This document shows positions 61,683 through 64,000 of a stretch of DNA of 64,000 bases, piece after piece. How positions within the stretch are numbered: the first letter of the stretch is position 1; each line of letters begins with the position of its first letter. Source of the stretch: Cristatella mucedo (lineage: Eukaryota > Bryozoa > Phylactolaemata > Cristatellidae); NCBI GenBank assembly GCA_009760855.2, contig WPIO01000023.1:4303501-4367500 (forward strand). The letters are read 5' to 3'. The notes beneath the pieces are model-generated. The model searched no databases, was not told the DNA's origin, and saw nothing but the letters and a program-made list of their open reading frames with translations. Position numbers and translations under genes: made by a program.

Positions 61683-62839
61683 AGCACTGTACAACCTCAC
61701 AAGAAAATACTGTCATTTGTTATTGTTCGCAAAAGAGGCTTTACTGCGAACCTACTCGGTCTGCATCGCAATCGCTCTAATCTCTAAAGAAGAAAAAGAA
61801 GACGGTGCAGAGAAGTCGGTGCAGAGAAGTCGGTGCCGTTGCGCCAGCCGTTCTATTAAAGCGCGGGCAAAGCGTGGACACGAGCCAGCCACTGGCAGGG
61901 GCACAGACCCTTCAGGCGTATTAAAGTCGGCTTCCTCGAAAGCGAGAGCGAGCACGTTGAGGAACTCTTTGGTGTCGAACTGCAGAAGTATCCTCAAGTA
62001 AGGGTGAGTCAGCTCGTCTGCATTCGGACAGCAATGAAGTAAGCGGATATGCCACAGCAGATGCTCACTACAGAAAGCTCACGCTGACTCTCACTTGCAG
62101 TGCGGCCAGCTCGTATACCTGGACTGGCATTGTTCGAATGAAGGCAAGTGATGCATTTAAACACCTACAAGTGGAAAAACAGAATCGCCTTCTTGTTGGC
62201 CGATTTACCGGCATAACTACAGAGCCTCCCGAGTGACCGCACACACGTGCATGCACGCGATGGCTGTCTCAAGAGGTTCAATCTCAAGGGTCACGAGGAG
62301 TTTAGGCCGAGGACCTCACTATCAACTAAGCCAACGCAGAATGCCGAAGTACTCTCGTTGTCAACATGCAAAGCCGAGTGCAAGGGCAGTAACAGCGCAT
62401 ACAGCGCTAGCGCTAGAAGGAAAAAGTCCTGTTTCTAGATGACAAGATCTGCAAACTAGGTAGCCAGCCCTGGCGGTTCGTTCTGAGGCAGATTACATAA
62501 TCCACAAGAAAAAGGTAGCGCCTGGCATGGCTAAAAACGCACCACAGTCAACTGCAGGCCTCCCAAGCACTACTAAAACGGTGTAGTCACTGAACGAGCT
62601 ACAACTGCACGGCCAAAGCTAATAACTTGCTGTGCAATGACAAAGCACTTACTACTTGCTGCAATTCCATTCACAATAATGAGGGGAATACTAACAGACC
62701 AACAGGGCAACACTTGCCTCTTGCTTCAGCTTATCTCCAAGGCTATCGGGTACACGTCGGCTGCTAGGCGGATACGCAGCACCACCTAGGCAGCAGCTGA
62801 TATACACGAGTAGCTTGTGTCCTATTTTCAGTTGGGAGT
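20296..62839 (-). CDS. VPS8, CORVET tethering complex subunit (partial; 16 exons in window)
   Basis: VPS8 is the Rab5-effector subunit that, with VPS3 and the class C core (VPS11, 16, 18, 33), forms CORVET, which tethers early endosomes before fusion. Spliced in the order given in the summary, the exons encode about 688 residues. These match the family's central and C-terminal alpha-solenoid followed by a [124 protein letters not shown], then [17 protein letters not shown]. Every junction conserves frame, with phases (exon 1/2 onward) 0,1,2,0,0,2,0,0,2,0,0,1,0,0,2. Upstream exons (including the N-terminal propeller) are outside the right edge. The donor after 20296 shows that at least one more 3' exon exists. 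The family match is from memory of animal VPS8 proteins; the gene structure is read directly. Confidence 0.93.
20531..21509. other. VPS8 intron 15, first part: GC-rich, no gene seen
   Basis: Intron 15 spans 20531-32674 (12.1 kb). This GC-rich part has short overlapping frames without domains. Confidence 0.5.
21510..21575 (+). mobile_element. SINE2 3' fragment
   Basis: GCAGAGGCTCATCGGCTGCTACATGAACGAGGCTGTTGAATCGGC matches the 3' part of SINE2 (compare 48.88 kb). The tRNA-like head is absent. Confidence 0.6.
21576..22131. other. Intron 15, no gene seen
   Basis: GC-rich unassigned sequence, ending at the CT microsatellite. Confidence 0.5.
22132..22199 (+). repeat. (CT)n microsatellite
   Basis: About 34 uninterrupted CT units. 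Confidence 0.97.
22582..22975 (+). mobile_element. LINE-A 3' end, short 5'-truncated copy
   Basis: It starts at CCTTAAATCCTTTGGAGACC and carries the last coding part ([19 protein letters not shown]-like), the 3' UTR, the terminal hairpin at about 22893-22940 and a T/ATT-rich tail to about 22973. The sequence is close to the copies at 7, 43 and 55 kb, so it is comparatively young. Confidence 0.85.
22976..23692. other. Intron 15, no gene seen
   Basis: Unassigned intronic sequence. Confidence 0.5.
23693..23785 (-). mobile_element. SINE1 fragment
   Basis: On the minus strand it keeps GAGGTCATGGGCTCAAGCTCC and the tail GAAGCCCATGAATAGAGATG..TTAGAGTGCTATACAAATG. The A-box end is lost. Confidence 0.65.
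23786..23938. other. Intron 15, no gene seen
   Basis: Short unassigned spacer. Confidence 0.4.
23939..24607 (+). mobile_element. LINE-A copy, 5' truncated, open C-terminal frame
   Basis: The open stretch 23943-24383 encodes the reverse-transcriptase C-terminal region ([55 protein letters not shown], ending [16 protein letters not shown]). The 3' UTR, the hairpin and an ATT tail follow to about 24607. The copy starts downstream of the catalytic motifs. Confidence 0.88.
24608..25615. other. Intron 15, no gene seen
   Basis: Unassigned. AATCAGAGGGCTTTCTACGATGCCAGGC (24829-24856) resembles AATAAGAGGATTTTCTACGATGCCAGGC at 17671-17698, so both probably belong to an uncharacterised dispersed repeat. 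Confidence 0.45.
25616..27055. other. GC- and CpG-rich domain inside intron 15
   Basis: About 1.4 kb much richer in G, C and CpG than its surroundings, with GGC/CGG runs (25840-25850, 26101-26115). Many frames overlap on both strands (for example 25616-26047 and 26301-26666 plus; 26195-26503 and 26690-27049 minus). They look compositional. It could be a CpG-island-like regulatory region or an unrecognised GC-rich exon. Confidence 0.4.
26398..26445 (+). repeat. (CAG)n-type trinucleotide run
   Basis: CAGCAACGG(CAG)n with CAA interruptions, about 12-14 triplets. It lies in a GC-rich intronic domain with no supported reading frame. Confidence 0.85.
27263..27327 (+). repeat. (GA)n microsatellite
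   Basis: About 30 GA units. The RERERE and SLSLSL frames across it are artefacts. Confidence 0.95.
27328..27799. other. Intron 15, no gene seen
   Basis: Unassigned intronic sequence. Confidence 0.5.
27800..28124 (+). repeat. Pyrimidine-rich (CTCTGT/TTTCTC) low-complexity tract
   Basis: About 325 bases dominated by C and T on the plus strand with TCTGTCTCT-type reiterations. The open frames here (27638-28207 and others) come from this composition. It leads directly into a LINE copy. Confidence 0.75.
28125..28545 (+). mobile_element. LINE-A subfamily copy, 5' truncated
   Basis: The plus strand reads [19 protein letters not shown] then [20 protein letters not shown], ending SSYAPKA before a stop. 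A related 3' UTR and a hairpin tail follow (TAAAGTGCTTAC, AAAAGAGATTCAGCTCTCT, GAGGGTGCTATAC, about 28471-28515), then ATT repeats. It resembles the 358-1080 copy more than the 43 kb copy, which indicates a distinct subfamily. Confidence 0.82.
28620..28745 (+). mobile_element. LINE-type tail fragment
   Basis: GCAAGTTGTAAAGCAGATACATAGAGATTTAGTTCTCTTACGGTGCTATACC followed by an ATTACTGTTATTAT tail has the LINE-A terminal layout. The upstream sequence (AAGCATGATGCC) parallels the LINE-A 3' UTR. Confidence 0.65.
28746..29629. other. Intron 15, no gene seen
   Basis: Unassigned intronic sequence. Confidence 0.5.
29630..29687 (+). repeat. (GA)n microsatellite
   Basis: About 28 uninterrupted GA units. 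Confidence 0.95.
29688..30874. other. Intron 15, no gene seen
   Basis: Unassigned intronic sequence without recognisable repeats. Confidence 0.5.
30875..30960 (-). repeat. tRNA-like sequence (SINE head or tRNA pseudogene)
   Basis: On the minus strand a B-box-like AGGGTTCGAATCCTGCTAGTGCAG preceded by an A-box-like TGTGGCTAAGGGTTATATTC gives roughly tRNA spacing. The arms do not form a complete cloverleaf on inspection, so a SINE head or pseudogene is more likely than a functional tRNA. Confidence 0.5.
30961..31824. other. Intron 15, no gene seen
   Basis: Unassigned intronic sequence. Confidence 0.5.
31825..31925 (+). mobile_element. LINE-type tail fragment
   Basis: TTTACAGCATAAGTTAAGGGCCAAGAAAGCGG..TTCTTAGAAGAGTGCTGAAC followed by ATTATTATTTTTATTATC looks like a decayed LINE-A terminus. 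Confidence 0.5.
32262..32330 (-). mobile_element. SINE2 3' fragment
   Basis: On the minus strand, GAGCTTCTCTGCTGCTATATAAATGAGGCTATTAGATCAGCC matches the SINE2 end (compare 48.87-48.93 kb). Confidence 0.6.
32675..32865 (-). CDS. VPS8 exon 15 (first half of RING-H2)
   Basis: The 191-bp exon starts in phase 0 after acceptor CTTCTTCGTAG and reads [20 protein letters not shown], then [13 protein letters not shown], then [11 protein letters not shown], the first RING C-x2-C. It ends at TVF plus AG of a split Ser codon, donor AG|GTGAGT (phase 2). The spacer between the C-x2-C and the next RING cysteine is 25 residues. The following intron is 12.1 kb, so a RING finger is split across a very long intron. 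Confidence 0.92.
32866..33629. other. VPS8 intron 14, no gene seen in this part
   Basis: Intron 14 is 32866-36871 and has a GC donor at its 5' end (see exon 14). This part is unassigned, apart from a short ACATACATACAT run near 33620. Confidence 0.5.
33630..34960 (-). mobile_element. Tc1-like DNA transposon, decayed transposase pseudogene
   Basis: Minus-strand segments in several frames match the Tc1 DDE catalytic core: [17 protein letters not shown] near 34640-34590 (first Asp), [17 protein letters not shown] near 34550-34510, QQDNDP near 34365-34350 (second Asp), and after an interruption [17 protein letters not shown] near 33740-33690 (catalytic Glu in LNHIE, family form LNPIE). Stops and frameshifts are frequent and the DNA-binding N-terminal part is hardly recognisable, so the gene is dead. 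Sequence near 33630-33650 (CTTGTCAAAAGTCTTG) resembles a Tc1-type terminal repeat end. I could not delimit the other end. Confidence 0.8.
33748..34281. mobile_element. Inverted-repeat element (MITE-like, about 534 bp) inserted in the Tc1 copy
   Basis: The left end AAGCCAGGTTTATGTGGTGA and onward (CTCTTGCTTCCTACCTGCATCCTACCTACTT) is mirrored by the right end, whose reverse complement starts AAGCCGGTTTTACACGGTGA and continues GTCTTGCGTCCTACCTGATTCCTACCTACTT. The arms are about 50-55 bp and imperfect. They interrupt the Tc1 frame between the QQDND and LNHIE motifs, which should be only about 30 codons apart. Flanking ACTG on both sides (GACTG left, TACTG right) may be a target duplication. The interior has no transposase frame. 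Confidence 0.8.
34961..35488. other. Intron 14, no gene seen
   Basis: Unassigned. A short CCAAAACAA direct repeat lies at about 35018-35070. Confidence 0.5.
35489..35955 (-). mobile_element. LINE-B 3' fragment, open C-terminal frame
   Basis: The minus strand encodes [56 protein letters not shown] and [16 protein letters not shown]. The family 3' end follows, with the tail ACATTACATAACATTACC (reverse complement of 35485-35503). It is 5' truncated near 35955. Confidence 0.85.
35956..36871. other. Intron 14, no gene seen
   Basis: Unassigned. The donor side of intron 14 (36871 and below) begins GCAAGT. Confidence 0.5.
36872..37120 (-). CDS. VPS8 exon 14
   Basis: The 249-bp exon (83 codons, phase 0 to 0) starts after acceptor CTCTGGTTCTGCAG. 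It reads [17 protein letters not shown], then [32 protein letters not shown], and [20 protein letters not shown] with a final K. It corresponds to the strongly conserved VPS8 block just before the RING. The donor is AAG|GCAAGT, a GC donor with otherwise perfect U1 complementarity. No GT alternative keeps frame with exon 15. Confidence 0.95.
37266..37560 (-). mobile_element. LINE-B 3' fragment, short
   Basis: A tail of repeated GTAAT (37272-37300, plus-strand orientation) precedes ATCTCCGTCAGTAACTCCACAAAGTCATAAAGACC. The minus-strand coding end [20 protein letters not shown] continues to about 37558, where similarity stops (5' truncation). Confidence 0.85.
37561..38044. other. VPS8 intron 13 (37121-38878), no gene seen
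   Basis: Unassigned sequence between two retroelement fragments. Minus-strand [15 protein letters not shown] frames come from a TTGTTGCTATTAA-type low-complexity patch near 37985-38060. Confidence 0.5.
38045..38790 (-). mobile_element. LINE-A-related fragment, decayed
   Basis: The minus strand keeps [40 protein letters not shown] and [12 protein letters not shown], then a 3' UTR and a hairpin tail (TAAAGCACCTTTAGAAAACTC arm on the plus strand at about 38073-38110). Further upstream pieces ([19 protein letters not shown]) are in another frame. Confidence 0.82.
38879..38997 (-). CDS. VPS8 exon 13
   Basis: The 119-bp exon starts after acceptor CAATGTTGTAG with two bases of a Gly codon and reads [20 protein letters not shown], then [19 protein letters not shown]. 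It ends at donor GTG|GTATGT in phase 0. The VELCQRxS segment is a typical VPS8 solenoid stretch immediately before the LWFPLLD exon. A CTG/CTA-rich run just beyond the donor (38833-38868) lies in intron 13. Confidence 0.93.
39343..39425 (-). mobile_element. LINE-A tail only
   Basis: TAATAATAATAATAATGCACTTGATAAAGCGCCCTCAGAGAACTCAATCTCTTCCTAGGCGCTTTACATTTG is a near-perfect LINE-A terminus (minus orientation) with nothing else attached, an extreme 5' truncation. Confidence 0.8.
39426..40515. other. VPS8 intron 12 (38998-40515), remaining part, no gene seen
   Basis: Unassigned intronic sequence. Frames such as 39525-39785 plus and 39869-40126 minus have no recognisable content. Confidence 0.5.
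40516..40576 (-). CDS. VPS8 exon 12 (61-bp small exon)
   Basis: The exon starts after acceptor TTAATTACTGTTGTAG in phase 0. It reads [20 protein letters not shown] and ends with one base of a Gly codon at donor CAG|GTATGC (phase 1). It is needed to join exon 11 (phase 0 end) to exon 13 (starts with two bases), and its 61 bases do exactly this. The residues continue the helix ending AFRIVLQ, as VPS8 proteins do with a basic/acidic RLxxxLQ helix. A second acceptor-like CTGTCTTCCAG lies about 25 bases upstream but would open with a stop in this frame. Confidence 0.85.
40577..41064. other. VPS8 intron 11 (40577-45194), first part, no gene seen
   Basis: Unassigned; includes a (GCA)n run at 40798-40812. 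Confidence 0.5.
41065..41775 (-). mobile_element. LINE-A copy, 5' truncated
   Basis: The minus strand reads [20 protein letters not shown]-like, [20 protein letters not shown] and APAYQ. An in-frame duplication of a short TAGGCTGATAGGCTGGAGCC-type segment near 41550-41570 then shifts the frame. The rest of the C-terminus, the 3' UTR, the hairpin tail and TAATAATAACAATAATAAT (41070-41095) follow. The copy ends near 41775. Confidence 0.86.
42015..42095 (+). mobile_element. LINE-type tail fragment
   Basis: TTTACAGCATATGCAAAGTGCCTGGAAAGAAATTTAGTTTGCTGAAGGCGCTGTAAAAATG followed by TATTATTATTAATT keeps the paired GTGCC/GGCGC arms of the LINE-A hairpin. Confidence 0.65.
42350..43735 (+). mobile_element. 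LINE-A, best copy: open reverse-transcriptase frame
   Basis: An open frame from 42192 to 43571 is LINE-like from about 42350. It has motif [15 protein letters not shown] (catalytic Asp in AAFD), [20 protein letters not shown], motif [15 protein letters not shown], motif [10 protein letters not shown] (Asp-Asp), [18 protein letters not shown], and the LINE-A C-terminal region. The family end KTHLF is altered by a late frameshift ([11 protein letters not shown]). The 3' UTR, hairpin (about 43668-43711) and ATT tail follow. The upstream fingers and the whole endonuclease region are missing, so this is a 5'-truncated and not autonomous copy. It lies in VPS8 intron 11 opposite to the gene. Confidence 0.93.
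43745..44295 (+). mobile_element. LINE-B 3' fragment
   Basis: The plus strand reads [60 protein letters not shown], then frame-shifted CTERM pieces and the 3' end GATTCATTACATTACAT at 44279-44295. It starts 10 bases after the end of the LINE-A copy. Confidence 0.82.
44385..44760 (-). mobile_element. LINE-A-related fragment, strongly decayed
   Basis: The minus strand keeps [20 protein letters not shown] and a region matching the [13 protein letters not shown] end in another frame (TTTGGGAGCTTACGAACTAAATGC on the plus strand). No tail is left. Confidence 0.7.
44761..45194. other. VPS8 intron 11, last part, no gene seen
   Basis: Unassigned. A candidate minus-strand segment near 44890-44975 was examined and rejected as an exon. 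Confidence 0.5.
45195..45284 (-). CDS. VPS8 exon 11
   Basis: The 90-bp exon (30 codons, phase 0 to 0) starts after acceptor GTTACTTCCAG. It reads [20 protein letters not shown], then [10 protein letters not shown], and ends at donor CAG|GTACAT. The [16 protein letters not shown] stretch is among the most recognisable parts of VPS8. Confidence 0.96.
45372..45564 (-). CDS. VPS8 exon 10
   Basis: The 193-bp exon starts after acceptor TTCTTCTTACTGTTCCTACCAG and completes a Cys codon split TG|T. It begins [20 protein letters not shown], a probably flexible Ala/Ser/Thr-rich linker, then [40 protein letters not shown] and EALD at donor GAC|GTGAGC. The intron to exon 11 is only 87 bases, the shortest in the window. 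Confidence 0.94.
45565..46049. other. VPS8 intron 9 (45565-54919), first part, no gene seen
   Basis: Unassigned intronic sequence. Confidence 0.5.
46050..46150 (+). repeat. tRNA-like fragment
   Basis: AGGTAGCTCAGTTGAATAAACAAATCTGCCTGCACGGGAACAGG has an A-box-like GTAGCTCAG start and a degenerate B-box-like GGTCGATCTCGAAT. It resembles a tRNA-derived SINE head rather than a functional tRNA. Confidence 0.4.
46151..46974. other. Intron 9, no gene seen
   Basis: Unassigned intronic sequence. Confidence 0.5.
46975..47530 (+). mobile_element. LINE-A-related fragment, decayed
   Basis: The plus strand retains [40 protein letters not shown] and [20 protein letters not shown] small local duplication (CCTTTGCAGACCTTGGCCTTTGAAGG) and a duplicated CTCACT sit before the C-terminal end. 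Its tail hairpin is decayed. Confidence 0.78.
47531..48764. other. Intron 9, no gene seen
   Basis: Unassigned, apart from the inverted repeat at 47779-47819. Confidence 0.5.
47779..47819. repeat. Short near-perfect inverted repeat
   Basis: CATTTAAGTCAGC (47779-47791) pairs with GCCGACTTAAATG (47807-47819), 12 of 13 positions, with a 15-base loop. Confidence 0.75.
48765..48935 (+). mobile_element. SINE2 copy (tRNA-derived)
   Basis: B-box-like GGTCGTAGAATCGAGTCC, then GGGCAATCCTTTATTGCC, GGTGGTGATAGTCGTTAAGGCTCTTCTGCTGCTACATTAATGAGGC and TTTTGAATCAGCTAGCC. All SINE2 blocks are present in order, which makes it the best guide to the family. Confidence 0.8.
48936..51485. other. Intron 9, no gene seen
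   Basis: About 2.5 kb unassigned. It contains a 22-bp tandem duplication (CCCCTTGGTTACCGATCGAGCT at about 50267 and 50289). Minus- and plus-strand frames here (49214-49606, 50448-50810 and others) show no domains and no splice-framed VPS8 similarity. Confidence 0.5.
51486..51583 (+). repeat. (AC)n(AT)n compound microsatellite
   Basis: About 34 AC units followed by about 14 AT units with one interruption. Confidence 0.96.
51584..52375. other. Intron 9, no gene seen
   Basis: Unassigned intronic sequence. Confidence 0.5.
52376..52491 (+). repeat. (GT)n-rich microsatellite
   Basis: Imperfect GT/GC/GTGCCTCT units leading into about 27 pure GT units. Confidence 0.95.
52925..54610 (-). mobile_element. 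LINE-B, longest copy, reverse-transcriptase pseudogene
   Basis: Reading the minus strand from 54610: [10 protein letters not shown]-like, [20 protein letters not shown]-like, motif [31 protein letters not shown], then a stop, motif [21 protein letters not shown], motif [14 protein letters not shown] and [18 protein letters not shown]. After a broken stretch (53640-53430) comes the LINE-B C-terminal end (53426-52980) and 3' end. Catalytic Asp positions are still readable, but several frameshifts and at least one stop separate the blocks. It lies in VPS8 intron 9 in the same orientation as the gene. Confidence 0.88.
54920..55059 (-). CDS. VPS8 exon 9
   Basis: The 140-bp exon starts in phase 0 after acceptor CTTCCTGTAG and reads [46 protein letters not shown], then TG of a Cys codon at donor TTG|GTAAGT (phase 2). 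It matches the VPS8 solenoid segment L(V/K)xCxxxKxAxLLVxxxxxxV. Confidence 0.93.
55175..55815 (-). mobile_element. LINE-A 3' end (older copy), interrupted by a younger LINE-A
   Basis: Minus-orientation 3' end: tail and hairpin at 55179-55258, 3' UTR to about 55421. It then resumes at about 55786-55815 with CTAAATGCTGTCATAAATAG, which continues the same family sequence (compare 41324-41340). The gap holds a plus-oriented LINE-A end. Confidence 0.82.
55422..55785 (+). mobile_element. LINE-A 3' end nested in the copy above
   Basis: It starts at AGTTCGTATGCTCCCACAGCC, keeps the last coding part ([20 protein letters not shown]-like), the 3' UTR, a complete hairpin (about 55712-55754) and a (TTA)n tail to 55785. 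It is very similar to the copies at 7, 22.6 and 43 kb. Confidence 0.85.
55816..57605. other. VPS8 intron 8 (55060-59200), no gene seen in this part
   Basis: Unassigned intronic sequence without recognised repeats. Confidence 0.5.
57606..57650 (+). repeat. (GT)n microsatellite
   Basis: About 20 GT units with one TTT interruption. Confidence 0.93.
57651..58383. other. Intron 8, no gene seen
   Basis: Unassigned intronic sequence. Confidence 0.5.
58384..58465 (+). repeat. (AT)n/(AC)n microsatellite
   Basis: Interrupted AT, AC and ATGT units. Confidence 0.92.
58466..59200. other. Intron 8, last part, no gene seen
   Basis: Unassigned; a short CTGCTGC run at 58473-58500. Confidence 0.5.
59201..59299 (-). 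CDS. VPS8 exon 8
   Basis: The 99-bp exon (33 codons, phase 0 to 0) starts after acceptor TTCTCGTTACAG. It reads [20 protein letters not shown], then [13 protein letters not shown], and ends at donor GAG|GTGTGT. It corresponds to the VPS8 stretch (F)xYIxxxLS(I)P following the CEFxYExxxxYDKxxxCYL segment. Confidence 0.92.
59527..59611 (-). CDS. VPS8 exon 7
   Basis: The 85-bp exon completes a Leu codon split CT|T after acceptor TGCATTACAG. It reads [20 protein letters not shown], then YLSDKSRR, and ends in phase 0 at donor AGG|GTAAGT. It carries the VPS8 signature YxxCExxYxxxxxYDKxxxCYL. Confidence 0.95.
59922..60085 (-). CDS. VPS8 exon 6
   Basis: The 164-bp exon starts in phase 0 after acceptor TTGCTTCCACACACAG. 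It reads [33 protein letters not shown], then [20 protein letters not shown] and E, ending in CT of a Leu codon at donor CT|GTAAGT (phase 2). Confidence 0.94.
60363..60455 (-). CDS. VPS8 exon 5
   Basis: The 93-bp exon (31 codons, phase 0 to 0) starts after acceptor CTTTTCTTTTCCAG. It reads [20 protein letters not shown], then [11 protein letters not shown], and ends at donor [19 protein letters not shown] is a near-invariant VPS8 segment. Confidence 0.95.
60616..60682 (-). CDS. VPS8 exon 4
   Basis: The 67-bp exon completes a Gly codon split GG|G after acceptor GCTTTGCTGCAG. It reads [20 protein letters not shown] then FA, and ends in phase 0 at donor GCA|GTAAGA. QxxVVDILLxVMVE is typical VPS8 sequence. 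Confidence 0.95.
60683..61619. other. VPS8 intron 3 (60683-61908), first part
   Basis: It contains a decayed LINE-B 3' end at about 60936-61120, minus orientation (ATACATCTCCGTCAGTACTTCTACAAAGC on the plus strand). The rest is unassigned. Confidence 0.5.
60936..61120 (-). mobile_element. LINE-B 3' end, decayed
   Basis: The family terminus AATACATCTCCGTCAGTA is followed by a diverged copy of the tail region (GAGAAGCATATC..GGCATCAAAGTAGCTCAG). No readable frame remains. Confidence 0.6.
61620..61680 (+). repeat. (CA)n microsatellite
   Basis: About 29 uninterrupted CA units. Confidence 0.96.
61681..61908. other. VPS8 intron 3, last part
   Basis: Contains a 17-bp tandem duplication (GCAGAGAAGTCGGT-type at about 61807-61840). 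The minus-strand frame of exon 3 runs open through here past the donor, but the residues no longer match VPS8. Confidence 0.5.
61909..62017 (-). CDS. VPS8 exon 3
   Basis: The 109-bp exon starts after acceptor TGTCCGAATGCAG with the last two bases of an Asp codon. It reads [20 protein letters not shown], then [15 protein letters not shown], and ends in GG of a Gly codon at donor AGG|GTCTGT (phase 2). THPYLxxLLxxDxxxFLNxLALAFE is characteristic of VPS8. The reading frame stays open past the donor, so the end is set by phase and homology with exon 4. Confidence 0.93.
62119..62164 (-). CDS. VPS8 exon 2 (46-bp small exon)
   Basis: The exon starts in phase 0 after acceptor TTCCACTTGTAG. It reads [15 protein letters not shown] and ends with G of an Asp codon at donor CAG|GTATAC (phase 1), joining exactly to exon 3 to give [14 protein letters not shown]8 proteins have VFxFLxxLHS at this point. 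Confidence 0.9.
62718..62839 (-). CDS. VPS8 exon 1 of this window (internal exon)
   Basis: The 122-bp exon starts after acceptor TATGATTTTGCAG with two bases of a codon (probably Asp). It reads [40 protein letters not shown], and ends in phase 0. [18 protein letters not shown] is a clear VPS8 segment. The donor is GAG|GCAAGT, a GC donor; the only nearby GT (two codons on) would break frame with exon 2. The upstream exon ends in phase 1 and lies beyond 62839, probably outside the window. Confidence 0.94.
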
Positions 62840-63159
62840 CTGCAAAATCATATCGCAATGCGAGGGCTAAATAAACGAATTGTCAAAATAGAAAGTCTTA
62901 CGAAGAACAATTCTCTTGGACCAACCAAAGACAATACGAAGGTCAAACCTGGAACTATTCAGCCCACAATGCCATAACCACGACCAAGTTGTGTTAAAAA
63001 CAAAGATGTGATTTAAAGAATGCCAATTTTTCATCAATGGAACTTTACAAGGCTGTCCAGCAATCTACATTAATTTACACGTTACGCCCAAGAGCAGTTT
63101 ATTAAGCACTGCCTATGCTTCGAGCATTGCACACATAATCTTCTTACTTAAGTCGGTTA
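62840..63159. other. No exon identified
   Basis: Should be intron of VPS8 upstream of the first identified exon. A minus-strand donor-like TTC|GTAAGA near 62900 was considered but its reading frame does not resemble VPS8. Confidence 0.4.
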
Positions 63160-63470
63160 GCTTTGCCTATACCAACCTCAAATCTTTTGGAGACCGAAAC
63201 TTAAGTTCATATGCTCCTAAAGCTTGGAACTCACTCTCGAAAGATGTAATGATAGCCCTGACTTGATGACATTTAAAAGAAGCTATAACGCACCCGTTCC
63301 TCGCAGCATTTTTGGGTCCATGTGAATTGCCCTTTGCATGCTTATGCATGCTGACACTGTGCTTTGCATCACTAAGCAATTGAGATGCTTCCTATACTGC
63401 AAATGTCCAGTGCCTAGAAACAGACTTAGTTCTCTTAGGGTGCTATATAAATGTCTTATTGACATTGTTA
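63160..63470 (+). mobile_element. LINE-A-related 3' fragment, decayed
   Basis: The plus strand reads [20 protein letters not shown]-like sequence with a frameshift, then a shortened 3' UTR and a hairpin tail (CAGTGCCTAGAAACAGACTTAGTTCTCTTAGGGTGCTATATAAATG). The tail matches SINE1 tails closely. Confidence 0.75.
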
Positions 63471-63559
63471 TAATGTAATGCCAGTGGAAACTGTTAAGCA
63501 AAATCTAAGCATGTGGGTAATTTTTAGGTCGACGACATGGACAAATCCAACTAATATTG

Positions 63560-63720
63560 GCAGTATGTATGTATGCATGTATGCATCTCCGTCTGTAACT
63601 CCACAAAGTCATAAAGACCATGTGGGTGTTACGAAGGAGAGTTTTGTATAGCCTAAGCGGCCTATACCACAGCCTAAGCGACTTTCGGTACGCATTCGGT
63701 AGCCAACAGACTTTGTGATG
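63560..63720 (-). mobile_element. LINE-B 3' end, short
   Basis: A TATGTATGTATGCATGTATGC microsatellite is followed by ATCTCCGTCTGTAACTCCACAAAGTCATAAAGACCATGTGGGTGTTACG, the family terminus in minus orientation. A short internal duplication (AGCCTAAGCGGCC/AGCCTAAGCGAC) is present near 63650-63685. Confidence 0.78.
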
Positions 63721-63990
63721 TCAGTCCATCAGGTCAAGGGATGTCGTGACGATGCCAGTCAGGAGTGAGTTCAGGGCTTTGGGAGCATACAAACTAATGG
63801 CATGGTCTCCAAAGGATTTGAGGCTCTTACAAGGTGTAGCTAAATGATTCAATTCAGAAAAGCGGGTGATACGTTGCCTAGCCTGGGTGGGGGGAGTAGA
63901 TACGGATAAGTAGGCTGGAGGCAAAGAATGAAGGGACCTACAAGTTAGTGACAGAACCTATATAGTGTCAAACTGACAGAGAATGCTCGA
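63720..63990 (-). mobile_element. LINE-A-related fragment, decayed
   Basis: The minus strand reads PPAYLSVSTPPTQARQRITR and SLKSFGDHAISLYAPKALNS. It directly abuts the LINE-B end at 63720 and reaches the window edge. Confidence 0.75.
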
Positions 63991-64000
63991 TGCCACACCT

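Noticed and set aside
62900-62960. Possible upstream VPS8 exon ending at TTC|GTAAGA
   Set aside because: The phase would fit only with a His codon at the join, and the residues do not resemble VPS8 at this position.

Overview
The window is nuclear DNA from an animal, most likely an invertebrate. The evidence is a gene split by spliceosomal introns, many decayed non-LTR retrotransposons, tRNA-derived SINEs, a Tc1-like transposon and long di- and trinucleotide microsatellites. There are no bacterial operons and no long uninterrupted cellular ORFs. I cannot name the species or phylum from the sequence alone.

The one cellular gene I can support is on the minus strand and covers about two thirds of the window. 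It is the 3' half to two thirds of VPS8, the CORVET endosomal tethering subunit. I could place 16 coding exons (listed from N- to C-terminal, so from high to low coordinates): 62839-62718, 62164-62119, 62017-61909, 60682-60616, 60455-60363, 60085-59922, 59611-59527, 59299-59201, 55059-54920, 45564-45372, 45284-45195, 40576-40516, 38997-38879, 37120-36872, 32865-32675 and 20530-20296. All 15 junctions keep the reading frame, and together they encode about 688 residues of alpha-solenoid plus a split C-terminal RING-H2. Two of the introns use GC rather than GT donors. The N-terminal exons lie beyond the right edge. The last coding exon(s) after 20296 were not identified. Introns range from 87 bases to 12.1 kb, and repeats fill the long ones.

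Repeats make up most of the rest. (1) LINE-A is an L2/CR1-like family whose 3' end folds into a hairpin followed by (ATT)n. There are about a dozen copies on both strands; the best (42.35-43.74 kb) keeps reverse transcriptase motifs A, B and C in one frame. (2) LINE-B is a second related family with an ACATT-type tail; its longest copy, at 52.9-54.6 kb, has a broken reverse transcriptase. (3) SINE1 is a tRNA-derived element carrying a LINE-A-like hairpin tail. (4) SINE2 is another tRNA-derived family. (5) A decayed Tc1-like transposase at 33.6-35.0 kb is interrupted by a 534-bp inverted-repeat element. (6) There is also a 28-bp tandem array and many microsatellites.

The first 20 kb (downstream of the identified VPS8 exons) holds repeats and unassigned sequence. 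No second cellular gene could be supported there. I found no CRISPR, operon-type defence locus or other clearly new system. The most interesting material is the VPS8 gene structure (GC-AG introns, very small exons, a low-complexity loop inside the RING) and the LINE/SINE shared 3' hairpin.
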